Shown: positions 28,095 through 38,459, numbered from the stretch's first letter. The stretch is DNA of 64,000 nt from Huiozyma naganishii CBS 8797 (GCF_000348985.1 NC_035933.1:310001-374000); one strand, 5' to 3'. Made by a program: numbers and translations. The notes: a model not told the origin generated them from the sequence alone.

Positions 28095-28883
28095 TCAGTT
28101 TACGTAAAACAGGTCACCGCCCTCTACCATAATATAATCCGACGCGTCGGAGTAGACCACCTGTCTGTGCACGTTGTGATGGCGGTGCTGGTGGCGGCGG
28201 TGATGATGCCTCGACTTGATATCGTTGATGCGGACGCATTTCTCGCTTATGTCGCCTCTTGGAGAGATCTCCCTCTTTAGGACGACGTCACTAAATTGTA
28301 ACCCGAGCTTCCTGTCCACGGACCCGTTGGACCCGCGGCGTCTCGATGCAGAGTCGAAGATTGAGGATGCACTGGAGTCTATCGATGAGGCGTACAGTAT
28401 ACTGTCCTCATCGCCACTTTCTATCGTCGGGGTGTCGATAACCCCCTTCGAGGAGATTGTTTGTGGCGCTGTGGGGGCACCGAACAACGCCCTCTGCTGT
28501 TCCTTGGAGGCTGGTGCCTCCGAGGAGAATTCCGGCCCGTATAGTACCGTGACGTCCGTATCTTTGTTCCAGTTGATGCTTAAGGGGTCGCATTTCTTCT
28601 GCTGCAAGCCGAAGAGCTCCATGGACCAGCGCCTCCACAAGCAATGGTGCAGTCTCTGCATGTACATCGTGTAGTCGACGTCGTCCTCCATGGAACAGCT
28701 GGGCAACCTCAGCAGCCTGTGTTTCCGCATCTTCATGAGTATTTTCCAGTCCATGGGTAGCTTATCGCAGCCCAGCCCGAACTCGTAGTGGAAATAGTCC
28801 ACGGCCTCTCTGTTGTAGTTTGTGACGTTGTCGAGCAACGCCATGTTCTGTGGTGAAATGATGCTATCGTCCAGACTAGTCAT
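28095..28883 (-). CDS. YOR062C/YKR075C family protein (Reg1-like region, function unknown)
   Basis: This 262-residue protein belongs to the small S. cerevisiae pair YOR062C/YKR075C, which is related to part of Reg1, a targeting subunit of the Glc7 phosphatase, and whose expression responds to glucose. The recognisable block is residues about 25-95: REAVDYFHYEFGLGCDKLP, then MDWKILMKMRKHRLLRLPSC and MYMQRLHHCLWRRWSMELFG. The C-terminal half is Ser/Asp-rich with a His/Arg-rich run (HHHRRHQHRHHN). No Glc7-binding KVxF motif is obvious. It is divergent from RPL3, as YOR062C is from YOR063W. Biochemical function is not known. Confidence 0.85.
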   Translation of the reverse strand: MTSLDDSIISPQNMALLDNVTNYNREAVDYFHYEFGLGCDKLPMDWKILMKMRKHRLLRLPSCSMEDDVDYTMYMQRLHHCLWRRWSMELFGLQQKKCDPLSINWNKDTDVTVLYGPEFSSEAPASKEQQRALFGAPTAPQTISSKGVIDTPTIESGDEDSILYASSIDSSASSIFDSASRRRGSNGSVDRKLGLQFSDVVLKREISPRGDISEKCVRINDIKSRHHHRRHQHRHHNVHRQVVYSDASDYIMVEGGDLFYVN

Positions 28884-29752
28884 ACTTATATATATATACG
28901 TGAACGGAGGAGAGATGGTGTACTTTCTTTAGGCGAGTCCCCAAGCCGTAATTACGCAGACAGACACAACTGCGACCACTCCACCCCCATGCTCATATAT
29001 ATACAAATACGTATACGCAGTGTTCCCTCTTAGCAAACGAGAATTGCTGTCTTGCGTGGGGGACGGAAACAGCCGAATCTAGGATCAGGCGACTTTGACA
29101 GAGACGTGGAACGGAGACCCCCGAGGGAACCGCAAAGAGAAACTGGGGGTCCGCCAGTCTCGACGTCGAGACAGCGAGCAGGAGAGAGGCACGGAGACAC
29201 TGTTAACGTAAGAAATTACCGGAACAACCTGTGGTTGCCTTTTTCTTAAAGCGGAAAACCGCGCAGAACACCCCGCAGTCCCGGAACAACATCGGGCGCG
29301 TGGCGCCGGCGCGCAGTGCTCCGTGCGTGTCTGCGCGGGGAAGGCGCACAAGTGTGGGGGGACTGCCGTTTTGGAGCGGGGGAAGACGGTGAGGAGGAAG
29401 CGGGGATGGGTTGTGTGGGTGGTGGCAGGGCGCTGACACCGTTCGACGCAGGAATGTGTGACTGCTCGGTGACATCCGTGCCCCCAGATGAACTTCGGAA
29501 TTTTATTTTTTAATATTTTCTTCCAAGATTGCGGTTCCCCGAATAGGAAAGAACGCACAAAGTTTGATTTGTCGTGCAACGTGATCTGCAAAAAAAAGTT
29601 TTCCTCTCATCTGCAATTGGGAACACTGTTTGACGGTTGTTCAGAGTATATATACTTTCTCGCCTCGTTGGGCATATATTTGTTCAATTGGTAACGTTTT
29701 TGTTTGTGTCTGTGTTTTCACTCCAAGAACACCATCCCAAACATCTTCAACA
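28884..29752. other. Divergent promoter of the YOR062C homologue and RPL3
   Basis: The 869-base region contains TGTGTGGGTG at 29412-29421, a Rap1-like element in an orientation and distance (about 330 bp) usual for ribosomal protein genes, and T-rich tracts closer to RPL3 (29500-29600). TA runs lie near 28888-28901. No gene was found. Confidence 0.5.
29412..29421 (-). promoter_or_regulatory. Candidate Rap1 site upstream of RPL3
   Basis: TGTGTGGGTG fits the core of the Rap1 consensus (TGTRYGGGTG). S. cerevisiae RPL3 is known for using Abf1 instead; I found no good Abf1 site. Single-site matches of this length occur by chance. Confidence 0.4.
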
Positions 29753-30916
29753 ATGTCTCACAGAAAGTTCGAAGCCCCACGTCATGGTCATCTTGGTTTC
29801 TTGCCAAGAAAGAGAGCCGCCTCCATCAGAGGTAGAGTCAAGTCGTTTCCAAAGGACGACAAGTCTAAGGCTGTTGCTTTGACCTCCTTCTTGGGTTACA
29901 AGGCCGGTATGTCCACCATCGTCAGAGACTTGGACAGACCAGGTTCCAAGTTCCACAAGAGAGAGATTGTTGAGGCCGTCACCGTTGTCGACACCCCAGC
30001 TATCGTCGTCGTCGGCCTTGTCGGTTACGTCGAAACTCCAAGAGGTTTGAGATCCTTGACCACCGTCTGGGCTGAGCATTTGTCCGACGAGATCAAGAGA
30101 AAGTTCTACAAGAACTGGTACAAGTCCAAGAAGAAGGCCTTCACCAAGTACTCCACCAAGTACGCTCAGGACGGCACTGCCATCGAGAGAGAGTTGGCCA
30201 GAATCAAGAAGTACGCCACCGTCGTCAGAGTTCTTGTCCACACCCAGATCAGAAAGACCCCATTGTCCCAAAAGAAGGCTCACATGGCTGAGATTCAATT
30301 GAACGGTGGGTCCATCTCCGACAAGGTCGACTGGGCCAGAGAACATTTCGAAAAGACTGTTTCCGTCGACTCTGTCTTCGAGAACAACGAGATGATCGAC
30401 GTCGTCGCCGTCACCAAGGGTCACGGTTTCGAAGGTGTTACCCACAGATGGGGGACCACCAGATTGCCAAGAAAGACTCACAGAGGTCTAAGAAAGGTTG
30501 CCTGTATTGGTGCCTGGCATCCAGCCCACGTCATGTGGTCTGTTGCCAGAGCCGGTCAAAACGGTTACCACCACAGAACCTCCATCAACCACAAGATCTA
30601 CAGAGTTGGTAAGGGTGAGGACGAGTCTAACGGTTCCACCTCTTTCGACAGAACCAAGAAGACCATCAACCCAATGGGTGGGTTCGTCCACTACGGTGAC
30701 GTCAAGAACGACTTCGTCATGGTCAAGGGTTCTATCCCAGGTACCAGAAAGAGAATTGTCACTTTGAGAAAGTCTCTATACACCAACACCAGCAGAAAGG
30801 CCTTGGAGGAAGTCAACTTGAAATGGATTGACACTGCCTCCAAGTTCGGTAAGGGTAGATTCCAAACCCCAGCTGAAAAGCACGCCTTCATGGGTACTTT
30901 GAAGAAGGATTTGTAA
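29753..30916 (+). CDS. RPL3: 60S ribosomal protein uL3 (Rpl3)
   Basis: This 387-residue protein has exactly the length of S. cerevisiae Rpl3. uL3 is an early-assembling 60S protein reaching the peptidyl transferase centre. The ATG at 29753 (CAACAATGTCTCAC) starts [20 protein letters not shown]; the frame is open upstream without ATG. The conserved basic finger [20 protein letters not shown] (about 256-275) holds the histidine that is methylated by Hpm1 in S. cerevisiae (HHR/His243 region not resolved here). Codon use is strongly biased (AGA, AAG, TTG, GTC), unlike the neighbours, showing very high expression. No intron. Confidence 0.98.
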   Translation: MSHRKFEAPRHGHLGFLPRKRAASIRGRVKSFPKDDKSKAVALTSFLGYKAGMSTIVRDLDRPGSKFHKREIVEAVTVVDTPAIVVVGLVGYVETPRGLRSLTTVWAEHLSDEIKRKFYKNWYKSKKKAFTKYSTKYAQDGTAIERELARIKKYATVVRVLVHTQIRKTPLSQKKAHMAEIQLNGGSISDKVDWAREHFEKTVSVDSVFENNEMIDVVAVTKGHGFEGVTHRWGTTRLPRKTHRGLRKVACIGAWHPAHVMWSVARAGQNGYHHRTSINHKIYRVGKGEDESNGSTSFDRTKKTINPMGGFVHYGDVKNDFVMVKGSIPGTRKRIVTLRKSLYTNTSRKALEEVNLKWIDTASKFGKGRFQTPAEKHAFMGTLKKDL

Positions 30917-31018
30917 TTGGGTTGATTTCTTAGTACTGTATATATATTTTTTGTATAGCACTTAGTCGTATCTCTTAAAATCTATAAATCTTTTACTCCT
31001 CGCCAGGGTTCGTTCATG

Positions 31019-31528
31019 TCACCAACCTTTCCTCCTACTTTTCTTCTTCTTCGGTGCAGGCGCAGAACCCTCCGCAGCTTTTTCACACTCCACGCTACAG
31101 TACCATTTACCCGAGGGAGATTCACCTGTGATCCCAACACAACCGTAATGGAACCACGTGAGCGGGCACTGCAAATTATCACACGCTATCATGTCCCCGT
31201 ACGACACTCCACCGCAGAAACAGTACGTTGGTTCCGTCGGTGCCGCAACGGCTGGTGCCAGGGCCATTGCTGCCTCCTCCTCTGCAGCAGCCTGTACGGG
31301 GACCACCTTCCCGGTACCACCCCTGTACTGCTCCCTAACAAGCTGTTGCAAGACCAGCTGGTCCCTCTGCGCCAGCAGTGCTCTTTGCTGCCCACTGACA
31401 AGTTCTTGCAGTTGTGCACTACGAACAGCCCTCGGGTCATCTCGCCGCACCCACAGTTCCCTGACCAAATCGCACACGAAATGGTCCAACGTCCCGAGAA
31501 ACTCACACCGCGGGTCAATTGAGGCCAT
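31019..31528 (-). CDS. YNG1: Yng1, ING-family PHD-finger subunit of the NuA3 acetyltransferase
   Basis: The protein has 169 residues from the ATG at 31528 ([20 protein letters not shown]). Yng1 recruits the NuA3 histone H3 acetyltransferase to promoters by binding H3K4me3. The C-terminal PHD finger (about residues 98-145) is complete: [29 protein letters not shown] and GKWYCSVEC give the C4HC3 ligands, including the Trp and Tyr of the methyl-lysine cage. The last 20 residues are a Lys/Arg cluster. The N-terminal ING helical domain keeps [16 protein letters not shown] but is shortened; S. cerevisiae Yng1 has 219 residues. Locus matches YOR064C. Confidence 0.9.
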   Translation of the reverse strand: MASIDPRCEFLGTLDHFVCDLVRELWVRRDDPRAVRSAQLQELVSGQQRALLAQRDQLVLQQLVREQYRGGTGKVVPVQAAAEEEAAMALAPAVAAPTEPTYCFCGGVSYGDMIACDNLQCPLTWFHYGCVGITGESPSGKWYCSVECEKAAEGSAPAPKKKKSRRKGW

Positions 31529-31673
31529 GGGGCGGGTACTACACAAGACGACGGGTCAGCCACAGGACCACTTGAGACTTGCCAGCCGGACACAGCTGGG
31601 TCCCAAAGCGATATATTAGCAGAGAGGGACGGGAAGAGCCGTGGCAGTAACGGCAGGCCCAGACAACACGCCA

Positions 31674-31801
31674 AGCCCTAAACCACCGTCACCCAAACCC
31701 TAACATGCCCTAAACGGGAAAAAACCCCCAACCCTAAGAAACCCTAATTTGCAAACCTCCCAAGCCCTAAAAAGCCCTAAAAAGCCCTGGCAGAACCCTA
31801 A
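31674..31801 (+). promoter_or_regulatory. Cluster of eight Tbf1-type (A/T)(A/G)CCCTAA sites
   Basis: Sites start at 31674, 31696, 31706, 31730, 31740, 31763, 31773 and 31794. Seven fit ARCCCTAA, the Tbf1 consensus; the one at 31706 is TGCCCTAA. Spacing of several pairs is 10 bp, one helical turn. Tbf1 is an essential general regulatory factor that binds vertebrate-telomere-like TTAGGG. Confidence 0.85.
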
Positions 31802-31813
31802 CTTCCCCAGCCG

Positions 31814-31821
31814 ACCAATCA
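31814..31821 (-). promoter_or_regulatory. HAP2/3/4/5 CCAAT site for CYT1
   Basis: ACCAATCA is the reverse complement of TGATTGGT, a perfect TNATTGGT HAP consensus, about 175 bp upstream of the CYT1 ATG. CYT1 is a known HAP-activated respiratory gene in S. cerevisiae. Confidence 0.75.
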
Positions 31822-31995
31822 GATCGAAGCAGCGCATTTCCTGCAAATATCGGACTGCTCTCCGCGAAAACGAGAAAGGGCTTTCCATTGAATATAAAGG
31901 ATCCCGCTGGGAGGATCGGAGTGTGCTTGTGTACAGATTGGTGGACGGTGGCTTGCTTGCGTTGGCTGCTTCAAGTTGGCGCGACCGTGTTAGTG

Positions 31996-32928
31996 ATGTT
32001 TGCCAGGTGTGCTAGAAGGTACGTTTCAGGCGGGGTGCGCAGCCGTTTCAGTTCGAGCGCGGTGACCCGCGGCAACGGCAGCAGCAGCAGCAGCACGAGG
32101 GGCAAGTTTCTTACATGGGGGGTTGGTGTCGTTGGGCTGGGTGCGGCGACGGCATTGTACGCGGATACGCTCACCGCGGAGGCAATGACTGCCGCGGAGC
32201 ACGGGCTGCACCCGCCGAGCTACGAGTGGTCGCATAATGGGCCCCTCGAGTCCTTTGACCACGCATCGATACGCAGAGGGTACCAGGTGTACAGGGAGGT
32301 CTGTGCCGCGTGCCACTCGCTGGACCGTGTTGCCTGGAGAACCATGGTCGGTGTGTCGCACACGGACGAGGAGGTCAAAGAGATGGCCGCGGAGTTCGAG
32401 TACGATGACGAGCCGGACGAGCAGGGGAACCCAAGGAAAAGACCTGGGAAACTGGCGGATTACATTCCGGGGCCGTACCCGAACGAGGAGGCCGCACGGG
32501 CGGCAAACCAAGGTGCTTTACCGCCAGACTTGTCCCTGATCGTCAAGGCGAGACACGGCGGGCCAGACTACATATTCTCTTTGCTCATGGGGTACCCGGA
32601 GGACCCACCAGCTGGCGTGACTTTACCCACTGGGTCCAATTACAACCCGTACTTCCCCGGTGGGGCCATCGCGATGGCGCGTGTCCTGTTCGACGACCTC
32701 GTGGAGTACGAGGACGGCACTCCAGCAACGTCGTCACAGATGGCAAAGGACGTGACCACGTTCCTCCAGTGGTGTGCGGAACCAGAACACGACGAGCGGA
32801 AAAAGGCCGGGCTCAAGGCAGTCCTCATGCTATCGACGCTGTACTTGCTCTCCGTGTGGGTCAAGAAGTTCAAATGGGCAGGTATAAAGAACAGGAAGTT
32901 CGTGTTCAACCCGCCAACGAAGAGGTAA
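31996..32928 (+). CDS. CYT1: Cytochrome c1 (Cyt1), complex III
   Basis: The protein has 310 residues from the ATG at 31996 (S. cerevisiae 309). Cytochrome c1 passes electrons from the Rieske protein to cytochrome c in the inner mitochondrial membrane. The basic Ser-rich presequence (1-36) is followed by a hydrophobic sorting segment ([18 protein letters not shown], 38-55), the bipartite signal for the intermembrane space. Heme is attached at CAACH (103-107) and the axial Met is in [14 protein letters not shown]-terminal anchor ([18 protein letters not shown]) and basic tail are intact. The upstream open frame has no ATG. A HAP site and a Tbf1-type cluster are upstream. Confidence 0.97.
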   Translation: MFARCARRYVSGGVRSRFSSSAVTRGNGSSSSSTRGKFLTWGVGVVGLGAATALYADTLTAEAMTAAEHGLHPPSYEWSHNGPLESFDHASIRRGYQVYREVCAACHSLDRVAWRTMVGVSHTDEEVKEMAAEFEYDDEPDEQGNPRKRPGKLADYIPGPYPNEEAARAANQGALPPDLSLIVKARHGGPDYIFSLLMGYPEDPPAGVTLPTGSNYNPYFPGGAIAMARVLFDDLVEYEDGTPATSSQMAKDVTTFLQWCAEPEHDERKKAGLKAVLMLSTLYLLSVWVKKFKWAGIKNRKFVFNPPTKR

Positions 32929-33207
32929 CCAAACCACCGAAATTATTATTTATTCCGAAGTCTGCCACTACTACTATAATCACTGTATTTATCAAATACC
33001 TACGCACTCTATATTTATCACACACTCCGAGAGCCTGGGGCTTATTCTCCTGGGAAGTCCCATCTTTTGTGACACTTCGTATCGGCACTATTACCCGTTT
33101 CGGAGAAGAATTCGCCAAGATCTGACCTTCGAGGTCTGGCGGACCAGTAGTGCAACAGCGACCCGTTAAGACCAGCTCCACACACTCACCGACACACACA
33201 GCTGGGC

Positions 33208-34352
33208 ATGGCGAACACGGCGACCACGCCCAAGAAACGGGGGAGACCCCCGATCATCAAGGACTACGCAAACCCGCTCGAGTCGCCCATGGCGAGGAAC
33301 TCTCTCGCCGTGCAGCGACAGGGAGCAAAAGTGTTCGCGAAGCCCACTATGAAGGTCGCGGGGGTCCCCAGGGCAAGGAAACACTCTTCAGAACAAGTAC
33401 AAGAGCAGCTTGGGCTGGAACACCCCCCAGTGCTGTCGAAGAAACGAAGGCACACGGGTGTGCTACTGAACACTCCAGTGAGACAGCGGGCCGTGTCACC
33501 ACCCCGGAGCAAGGGGAACCACTTGGTGCAGGACTCACCGACAAAGTTCACTCTCAAACTGATTGTTAGCGAGACGGGACAGGCTGTGATAACCCCAGAA
33601 AGCACCCCTCGAACGCGCTCTTCAGCACAGCAACCTGTATACACTCCGACAACCCCAATATCGCAATCAAAGACGATCAAGATGGGATCACCGGGCCATT
33701 CCCTGGACAGACTGCTCCTACGTACACCAACGTTTGACGAACATACACTCCCACACCTCGACCCAAGGGGTAAGCCACGGATTCAAACACTGGCGGCGCT
33801 GAAATCGTCTAGGGGAGACCCACTGCTTCTGAACAGCGACTCGTACACGGATGTACACACAACGCTACCCCCCACGTACGTGCTGATGCGGTCACCAAAT
33901 AGGTCCACCACGGCAGCAGCAACCGCCGCCCTGCATTCCTCGATATGCAACACCCCGCCGTCGTTTGTCAACTTGGGGACCGCAGGAGGAGAGTTCCTGT
34001 TCTCCCCCTGCACGCAGGGGAGGACGACCTCTGGCAATCAGTTTCCTCCATTGGCCTCTTCAGAGACATTTATACAGAGGTATAAGGCAAGAAGAACTTC
34101 TGGACACACGGTGGGGCCACAGACTCCTCAGATGCGGGACGAGTACCTGTTGCAGGGGACCATGTCATCGATCTCTCTGACACCGTACATACAGCAAGCC
34201 ATCGAGGAGGAAAACCAAGCCCGTGGTGGGGGACAGCGCACGCAGCGTTCATGCCGAGGGAAAACTCGAATCTGTTCTCCCCGGTGCAACAGGTGGACAC
34301 GCCGCTAGACGACGCAAGATACGCGCTCAAGAGGATAATGAACGATGATTGA
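33208..34352 (+). CDS. MSA1/MSA2: Msa1/Msa2 G1/S transcription co-regulator (apparent frameshift near 3' end)
   Basis: Msa1 and Msa2 bind SBF and MBF and help time G1-specific transcription. The N-terminus KKRGRPPIIKDYANPLESPM and LVQDSPTKFTLKLIV match the family, and the body is rich in S/T-P sites. The primary frame from the ATG at 33208 runs to a stop at 34308 (366 aa) but ends in an Arg/Cys-rich junk tail. One extra G in the G5 run at 34228-34232 would join it to the other frame, which reads FMPRENSNLFSP and then DDARYALKRIMNDD to a stop at 34352 (381 aa). The Msa2 product in S. cerevisiae is 363 aa. I treat this as a likely homopolymer error or a recent mutation. The locus matches YOR066W. 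Confidence 0.85.
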
Positions 34353-34453
34353 GCGGGAAACTAAGCCCATATGGGGGAAACATTATACATTCGTACGTAA
34401 CAAAAAATTGTACTTGGTGTACACTCAATATTAACGGTTATCGTCTTTCCCTC

Positions 34454-36160
34454 TTACTCCAGGGACTGCCATAACGGTTCGTCAAAGTTGAATAACCACG
34501 AGAGACCCAACCACGACCCAAGGATCCCAAACGAACAGTAGAAACTGTAGCACATCAGCGTCAAAAATTGGTACTTCTCCAAAACAGAGTATTTCCAGTT
34601 CATGACGTTCATCAAGTGCACGGCACTGACCAGCAGAATCAACGAACACATGTACGTTATGCCCAGTCTGTCCAAAAAGAAAACACGCCTCTCAACACTC
34701 GAGGAGAGCCTGATGACCTTCGCCAAAGAGAAGAAATAGATCACACACCACACGTAAGTGTACAGCGTCTTGATCAAGTAGTCGTCGTTCTTGTAAAGCA
34801 GGGGGAATAAAGACACGTACCCTGCAGTCGTGACCAGCTTGAAGGAAGTCAGCAGCCGCCTATCATATACCACCAAAAATGAGAAGGGGATGATCACCAA
34901 CATGATGGCCTTCTCATGGACGTGCCACCCGAACAGGAAGGATGCAAACCCACACAGTGTCAATGAACCAAGGAACCTCTTGAAGGATGCGTCAAAGAGC
35001 AGTGGAAGCACGGCCAACACCTGGTACAACAGCGTCAACAAAAAAGTAGTCGCAGGTGTGATCTGTGGTAGAACAACAAAGTATACATCCTCGACGAGAC
35101 CCTTCGTTCCATGGTTTGCGTTCTTCTTCAACCTTTGCCTGATTATATCTAACGATGCAGGGAAAATTTTGGGGGACAACACTTTGAGGATCAACCTGTG
35201 GAACAGAGGTACTTTGAGCAACGCGACAGTGAGCACTTTGTCGCACAGCGAGTACAATGCCCAGAAGTTTGGCGCCCAATAGGCGTGTGTAAGACCTCGC
35301 GAGAAGGGGAACAGCCTTGAAAGCAATTGTGGCATGTCTCTAGCAAAGGGAGCAAAACAAACTACGGCGACACCCAGGACAACCCCGCCTAGTTTGAACA
35401 GACGGCCCCAGTGGATGATGCGGAACAAATCTTTGTAACTCTTAAATCTAAACCCTTCAAACTGCAGCACGTACGTCCTCAGCAGGAACATAAAATAGCA
35501 AGGCGCCAAGTACAGAAAGATATGCTTAAAACAGAGCGCTGTGCTGTAGAAGAACGCGCACAGTAGGAACTTCCGTTTCCTCGCTGCGACGATCGAGGCG
35601 ATCAAAATGGCAAACAGAAACCCGTTGTACTGGAAATGAATGTGATCCACGATCAAGAGCATTGGTGACAGGACAATGCTTGAGGCAACGACAAAGGACT
35701 GCGTCTTTTCGGCCGGTGGGCTTGTATTGATGTACACTTGTAGGACAACAAACAGCAGAACCTCGCTGGCAATCACCGTACACCTCTGAAATAGCACCGT
35801 GAGTGCACCAAACACACCTTGAGGGACAATATCAAGACACCCGTCCGCTCGTACCGCTGCGGGGACAAATTGCGACAGCACCCATTCGAAGTACGCAAAG
35901 AACGGCGGATAATCAAGCGTCCACTGGCTCGTTTTCTCGTAGTACCACTCTCTTAGGGGCAGCGCATTTGTAATGGCCAGCCAGTTTCTGTGCACATCAA
36001 AGTCTGTACTGTAGTAGTCCGGCACAAGCAGCAGCTTCAAGAACAGTGAACATATCCAGAAGTTCCAAAGTGAGAACCGTCTCCCACCAGGCGCCGGCTG
36101 CAGCTCCTCCTTCAGAATCAATCCCTCAGGAGACTCCTCCAATTGCTCACCTACTGTCAT
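34454..36160 (-). CDS. ALG8: Alg8, ER dolichyl-linked oligosaccharide glucosyltransferase
   Basis: The protein has 568 residues from the ATG at 36160 (S. cerevisiae 577). Alg8 adds the second glucose to the lipid-linked N-glycan precursor in the ER lumen, using dolichyl-phosphate-glucose. It is a polytopic GT-C enzyme with about a dozen hydrophobic segments. The first luminal loop carries the acidic catalytic motif PDYYSTDFDVHRNWLAITNA and QWTLDYPPFFAYFEWVLSQF, almost identical to the family. HFQYNGFLF is the Alg6/Alg8 signature. The frame is open upstream without ATG. Convergent with MSA1/MSA2; matches YOR067C. Confidence 0.95.
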   Translation of the reverse strand: MTVGEQLEESPEGLILKEELQPAPGGRRFSLWNFWICSLFLKLLLVPDYYSTDFDVHRNWLAITNALPLREWYYEKTSQWTLDYPPFFAYFEWVLSQFVPAAVRADGCLDIVPQGVFGALTVLFQRCTVIASEVLLFVVLQVYINTSPPAEKTQSFVVASSIVLSPMLLIVDHIHFQYNGFLFAILIASIVAARKRKFLLCAFFYSTALCFKHIFLYLAPCYFMFLLRTYVLQFEGFRFKSYKDLFRIIHWGRLFKLGGVVLGVAVVCFAPFARDMPQLLSRLFPFSRGLTHAYWAPNFWALYSLCDKVLTVALLKVPLFHRLILKVLSPKIFPASLDIIRQRLKKNANHGTKGLVEDVYFVVLPQITPATTFLLTLLYQVLAVLPLLFDASFKRFLGSLTLCGFASFLFGWHVHEKAIMLVIIPFSFLVVYDRRLLTSFKLVTTAGYVSLFPLLYKNDDYLIKTLYTYVWCVIYFFSLAKVIRLSSSVERRVFFLDRLGITYMCSLILLVSAVHLMNVMNWKYSVLEKYQFLTLMCYSFYCSFGILGSWLGLSWLFNFDEPLWQSLE

Positions 36161-36370
36161 AATCCCAATTAGCACTAGCCCACAGAATAGCAGCCACTGC
36201 AAACGACAACGTCCTGTTCCCTCAAACGTTCTGCCGTAGTAGTTCCTAAGTGGTTAGACTTTAATTTAATTTCATTCAATACTTGGAACAGAGAACCGCT
36301 TAATGAAGGACAAACAGGGAAGCGGTAAACGCACAGAGGCTGGGCTGTCACGATTGTTCTTGCCGGTACG

Positions 36371-38311
36371 ATGAACTACAGAGGAGGGGAAGAAGATGAT
36401 GCGCTTAGTGCGCCCGTGTGGGATGAACTTGCAGACCAGGGCCAGACGTCAGTGCCCGAATTGACGGCGACGTTTAACGATTTGGGAGCCTCGGAGCACA
36501 CCGCAGCAGAGGAGGATCACGAATCAGAGGGACCAGAGGCTGTGGATCAAGCGGTTGAGCACACACAGAAGGGGTTGCTGGAGAGACTTGCACCGGAGGA
36601 GGATCCATTGTCGGATTTGAAGGGGGATTCCGGTAGCGGAGTGACGAATGCGCAAGATGGGGGTGCCCCGCTGTTCGGGAGTGTGCTGTCACCGCTACCT
36701 GTTAACGATAACGATTTTATACACACGGAGACGTCCCCAACGAAGGGTCGTGCTGCAAAACCGCAGAGACTGTTCAATGCAGCTCGGTTACGGCGCAGAC
36801 CGCCCAACAGCGACATTGGTGGCAGTGCCGCTGCCACGGCCACAACGACGCAGGATACAGAGGGCGGGGATCCGTTAAAAAATGCACAGTTAACTACCGA
36901 GTCTGAGGATCAGGCGGACTCAGCACGAGACACTACGGAACAGGACAACGGAGCTGCTGCTAATACCACACAAAACGATATCCTGCAACAGATACAGGAA
37001 CCCCTGTATCACTTGTCCCCAAAGAAGGGGGAAGATGAATCTCATGATACAATGGATACAGAGACAGACACGCACGAGACAGAGGCCGATCAAGGGGAGC
37101 CACATACTACGGTCCCCTTTACGATCGAAGTTAACCAACCCATAAAAGTCGGCGAATTGACCTCTGCGCATATGGAATATACCGTCCATAGTGAATCACC
37201 GGCCATCGCGCAAGGCTATTCAAGAGTGCAGAGGAGGTACACCGATTTTAGATGGCTATACCGTCAACTACAAAGCAATCATTGGGGGAAGGTCATTTCA
37301 CCGCCGCCAGAGAAGCAGATTGTTCGAAGCTTCAAGAGAGACTTCATTGAAAACAGAAGGTTTCAAATGGAGACGATGCTGAAGAAAATCGCTGCCGATC
37401 CTCTTCTACAGGGAGACCAAGATTTTGTGTTGTTTCTAACGAGTGAAAACTTCAGCAAAGACTCCAAAGTGAGAGAACACGTCTCTGGATCCGGGGCTTA
37501 TAACGACAGTAAAGATCTGTCAGAGATACATATCAGTGAAATCCAGCTACTCGGAGCGGAAGATGCTGCCCAGGTGTTCAAGCAAGGCGGGATCGATGCC
37601 GAGGTCAACAGAGGGTTTATGAATCTGTCCTTTGGGGCCAACCCTCCCAAGTACATCGAGCCCGACGCGGCTCTGGTCGAGCAGCGCACGAAATTCGATC
37701 TTTTGGAGGAGCAGTTGAAGCAATTGTACAGGTCGCTGGAATTGGTGGACACGCAACGGAACGAGTTGGCCGTTACCATCGAAGAATTTAGTGGTGTGAT
37801 ACGTAAGCTATCCGATCTGGCAGTGACGAACCAATCGTCGGACCTGCTTACGTCCTTTGCTGAGGTGCACGACAACATAAAGGCCTCTCTCGAGAGAAGC
37901 TCTTTGCAGGAATCTTTGACGATGGGCGCCACTCTGGACGACTACATAAGGTCCATCGCAAGTGTCAAAGCCATATTCAACCAGCGGAACAAACTGGGTT
38001 ACTTCCTGGGGATTGTAGACGACGATCTTGCCAAGAAAAAGGTAAATCTATCGAAATACAGGCCCGCGGAGGCCAGGAGTGCCAAGTTCAAGAGCTTAGC
38101 CGCGGAGTGCGAAACATTACAGGGACGGCACGATAAGATTGTACATTGGTGGAACAAACTGGGCCTCGCGATTAAAAGAGAGGTTGCACTCTTTGAAAGA
38201 GAGAAGATCACCGAGTTCCGCAACAGCATGGAGATATCGTTGGAGGCCGCTATAGAATCCCAGAAGGAGTGCATTGAGTTATGGGAAACGTTTTACACGA
38301 ACAGCCTTTGA
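36371..38311 (+). CDS. VPS5: Vps5, retromer sorting nexin (PX-BAR)
   Basis: This 646-residue protein (S. cerevisiae 675) forms with Vps17 the membrane-bending sorting-nexin dimer of retromer, recycling Vps10 from endosome to Golgi. A long acidic, disordered N-terminus (1-245) precedes the PX domain (about 250-375), where SRVQRRYTDFRWLYRQL and PPPEKQIVRSF carry the phosphoinositide-binding Arg/Tyr and the Pro-rich loop. The C-terminal 260 residues are the helical BAR domain (LLEEQLKQLYRSLELVDTQR onward). S. cerevisiae VAM10 overlaps this gene antisense; I cannot support an equivalent here. Matches YOR069W. Confidence 0.94.
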   Translation: MNYRGGEEDDALSAPVWDELADQGQTSVPELTATFNDLGASEHTAAEEDHESEGPEAVDQAVEHTQKGLLERLAPEEDPLSDLKGDSGSGVTNAQDGGAPLFGSVLSPLPVNDNDFIHTETSPTKGRAAKPQRLFNAARLRRRPPNSDIGGSAAATATTTQDTEGGDPLKNAQLTTESEDQADSARDTTEQDNGAAANTTQNDILQQIQEPLYHLSPKKGEDESHDTMDTETDTHETEADQGEPHTTVPFTIEVNQPIKVGELTSAHMEYTVHSESPAIAQGYSRVQRRYTDFRWLYRQLQSNHWGKVISPPPEKQIVRSFKRDFIENRRFQMETMLKKIAADPLLQGDQDFVLFLTSENFSKDSKVREHVSGSGAYNDSKDLSEIHISEIQLLGAEDAAQVFKQGGIDAEVNRGFMNLSFGANPPKYIEPDAALVEQRTKFDLLEEQLKQLYRSLELVDTQRNELAVTIEEFSGVIRKLSDLAVTNQSSDLLTSFAEVHDNIKASLERSSLQESLTMGATLDDYIRSIASVKAIFNQRNKLGYFLGIVDDDLAKKKVNLSKYRPAEARSAKFKSLAAECETLQGRHDKIVHWWNKLGLAIKREVALFEREKITEFRNSMEISLEAAIESQKECIELWETFYTNSL

Positions 38312-38459
38312 AGTGGCGTGTTCTTTACGAGGGAGACGCTATATATGGGAACAGGGTTTGTACGAATCGATATAATATATAGTTTATACTTTTCCGTAGA
38401 GAGTGTTACCTGTGGAGTTGATGATTGTCTGCGGCGACTACGATAACAGCCCGCCGCGA

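Larger units (their letters stand above)
31529..31995. other. YNG1/CYT1 divergent promoter region
   Basis: This 467-base gap holds eight Tbf1-type CCCTAA sites (31674-31801), a HAP complex site at 31814-31821 and a TATA-like AATATAAA near 31890. All eight CCCTAA sites face the same way. Confidence 0.7.
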
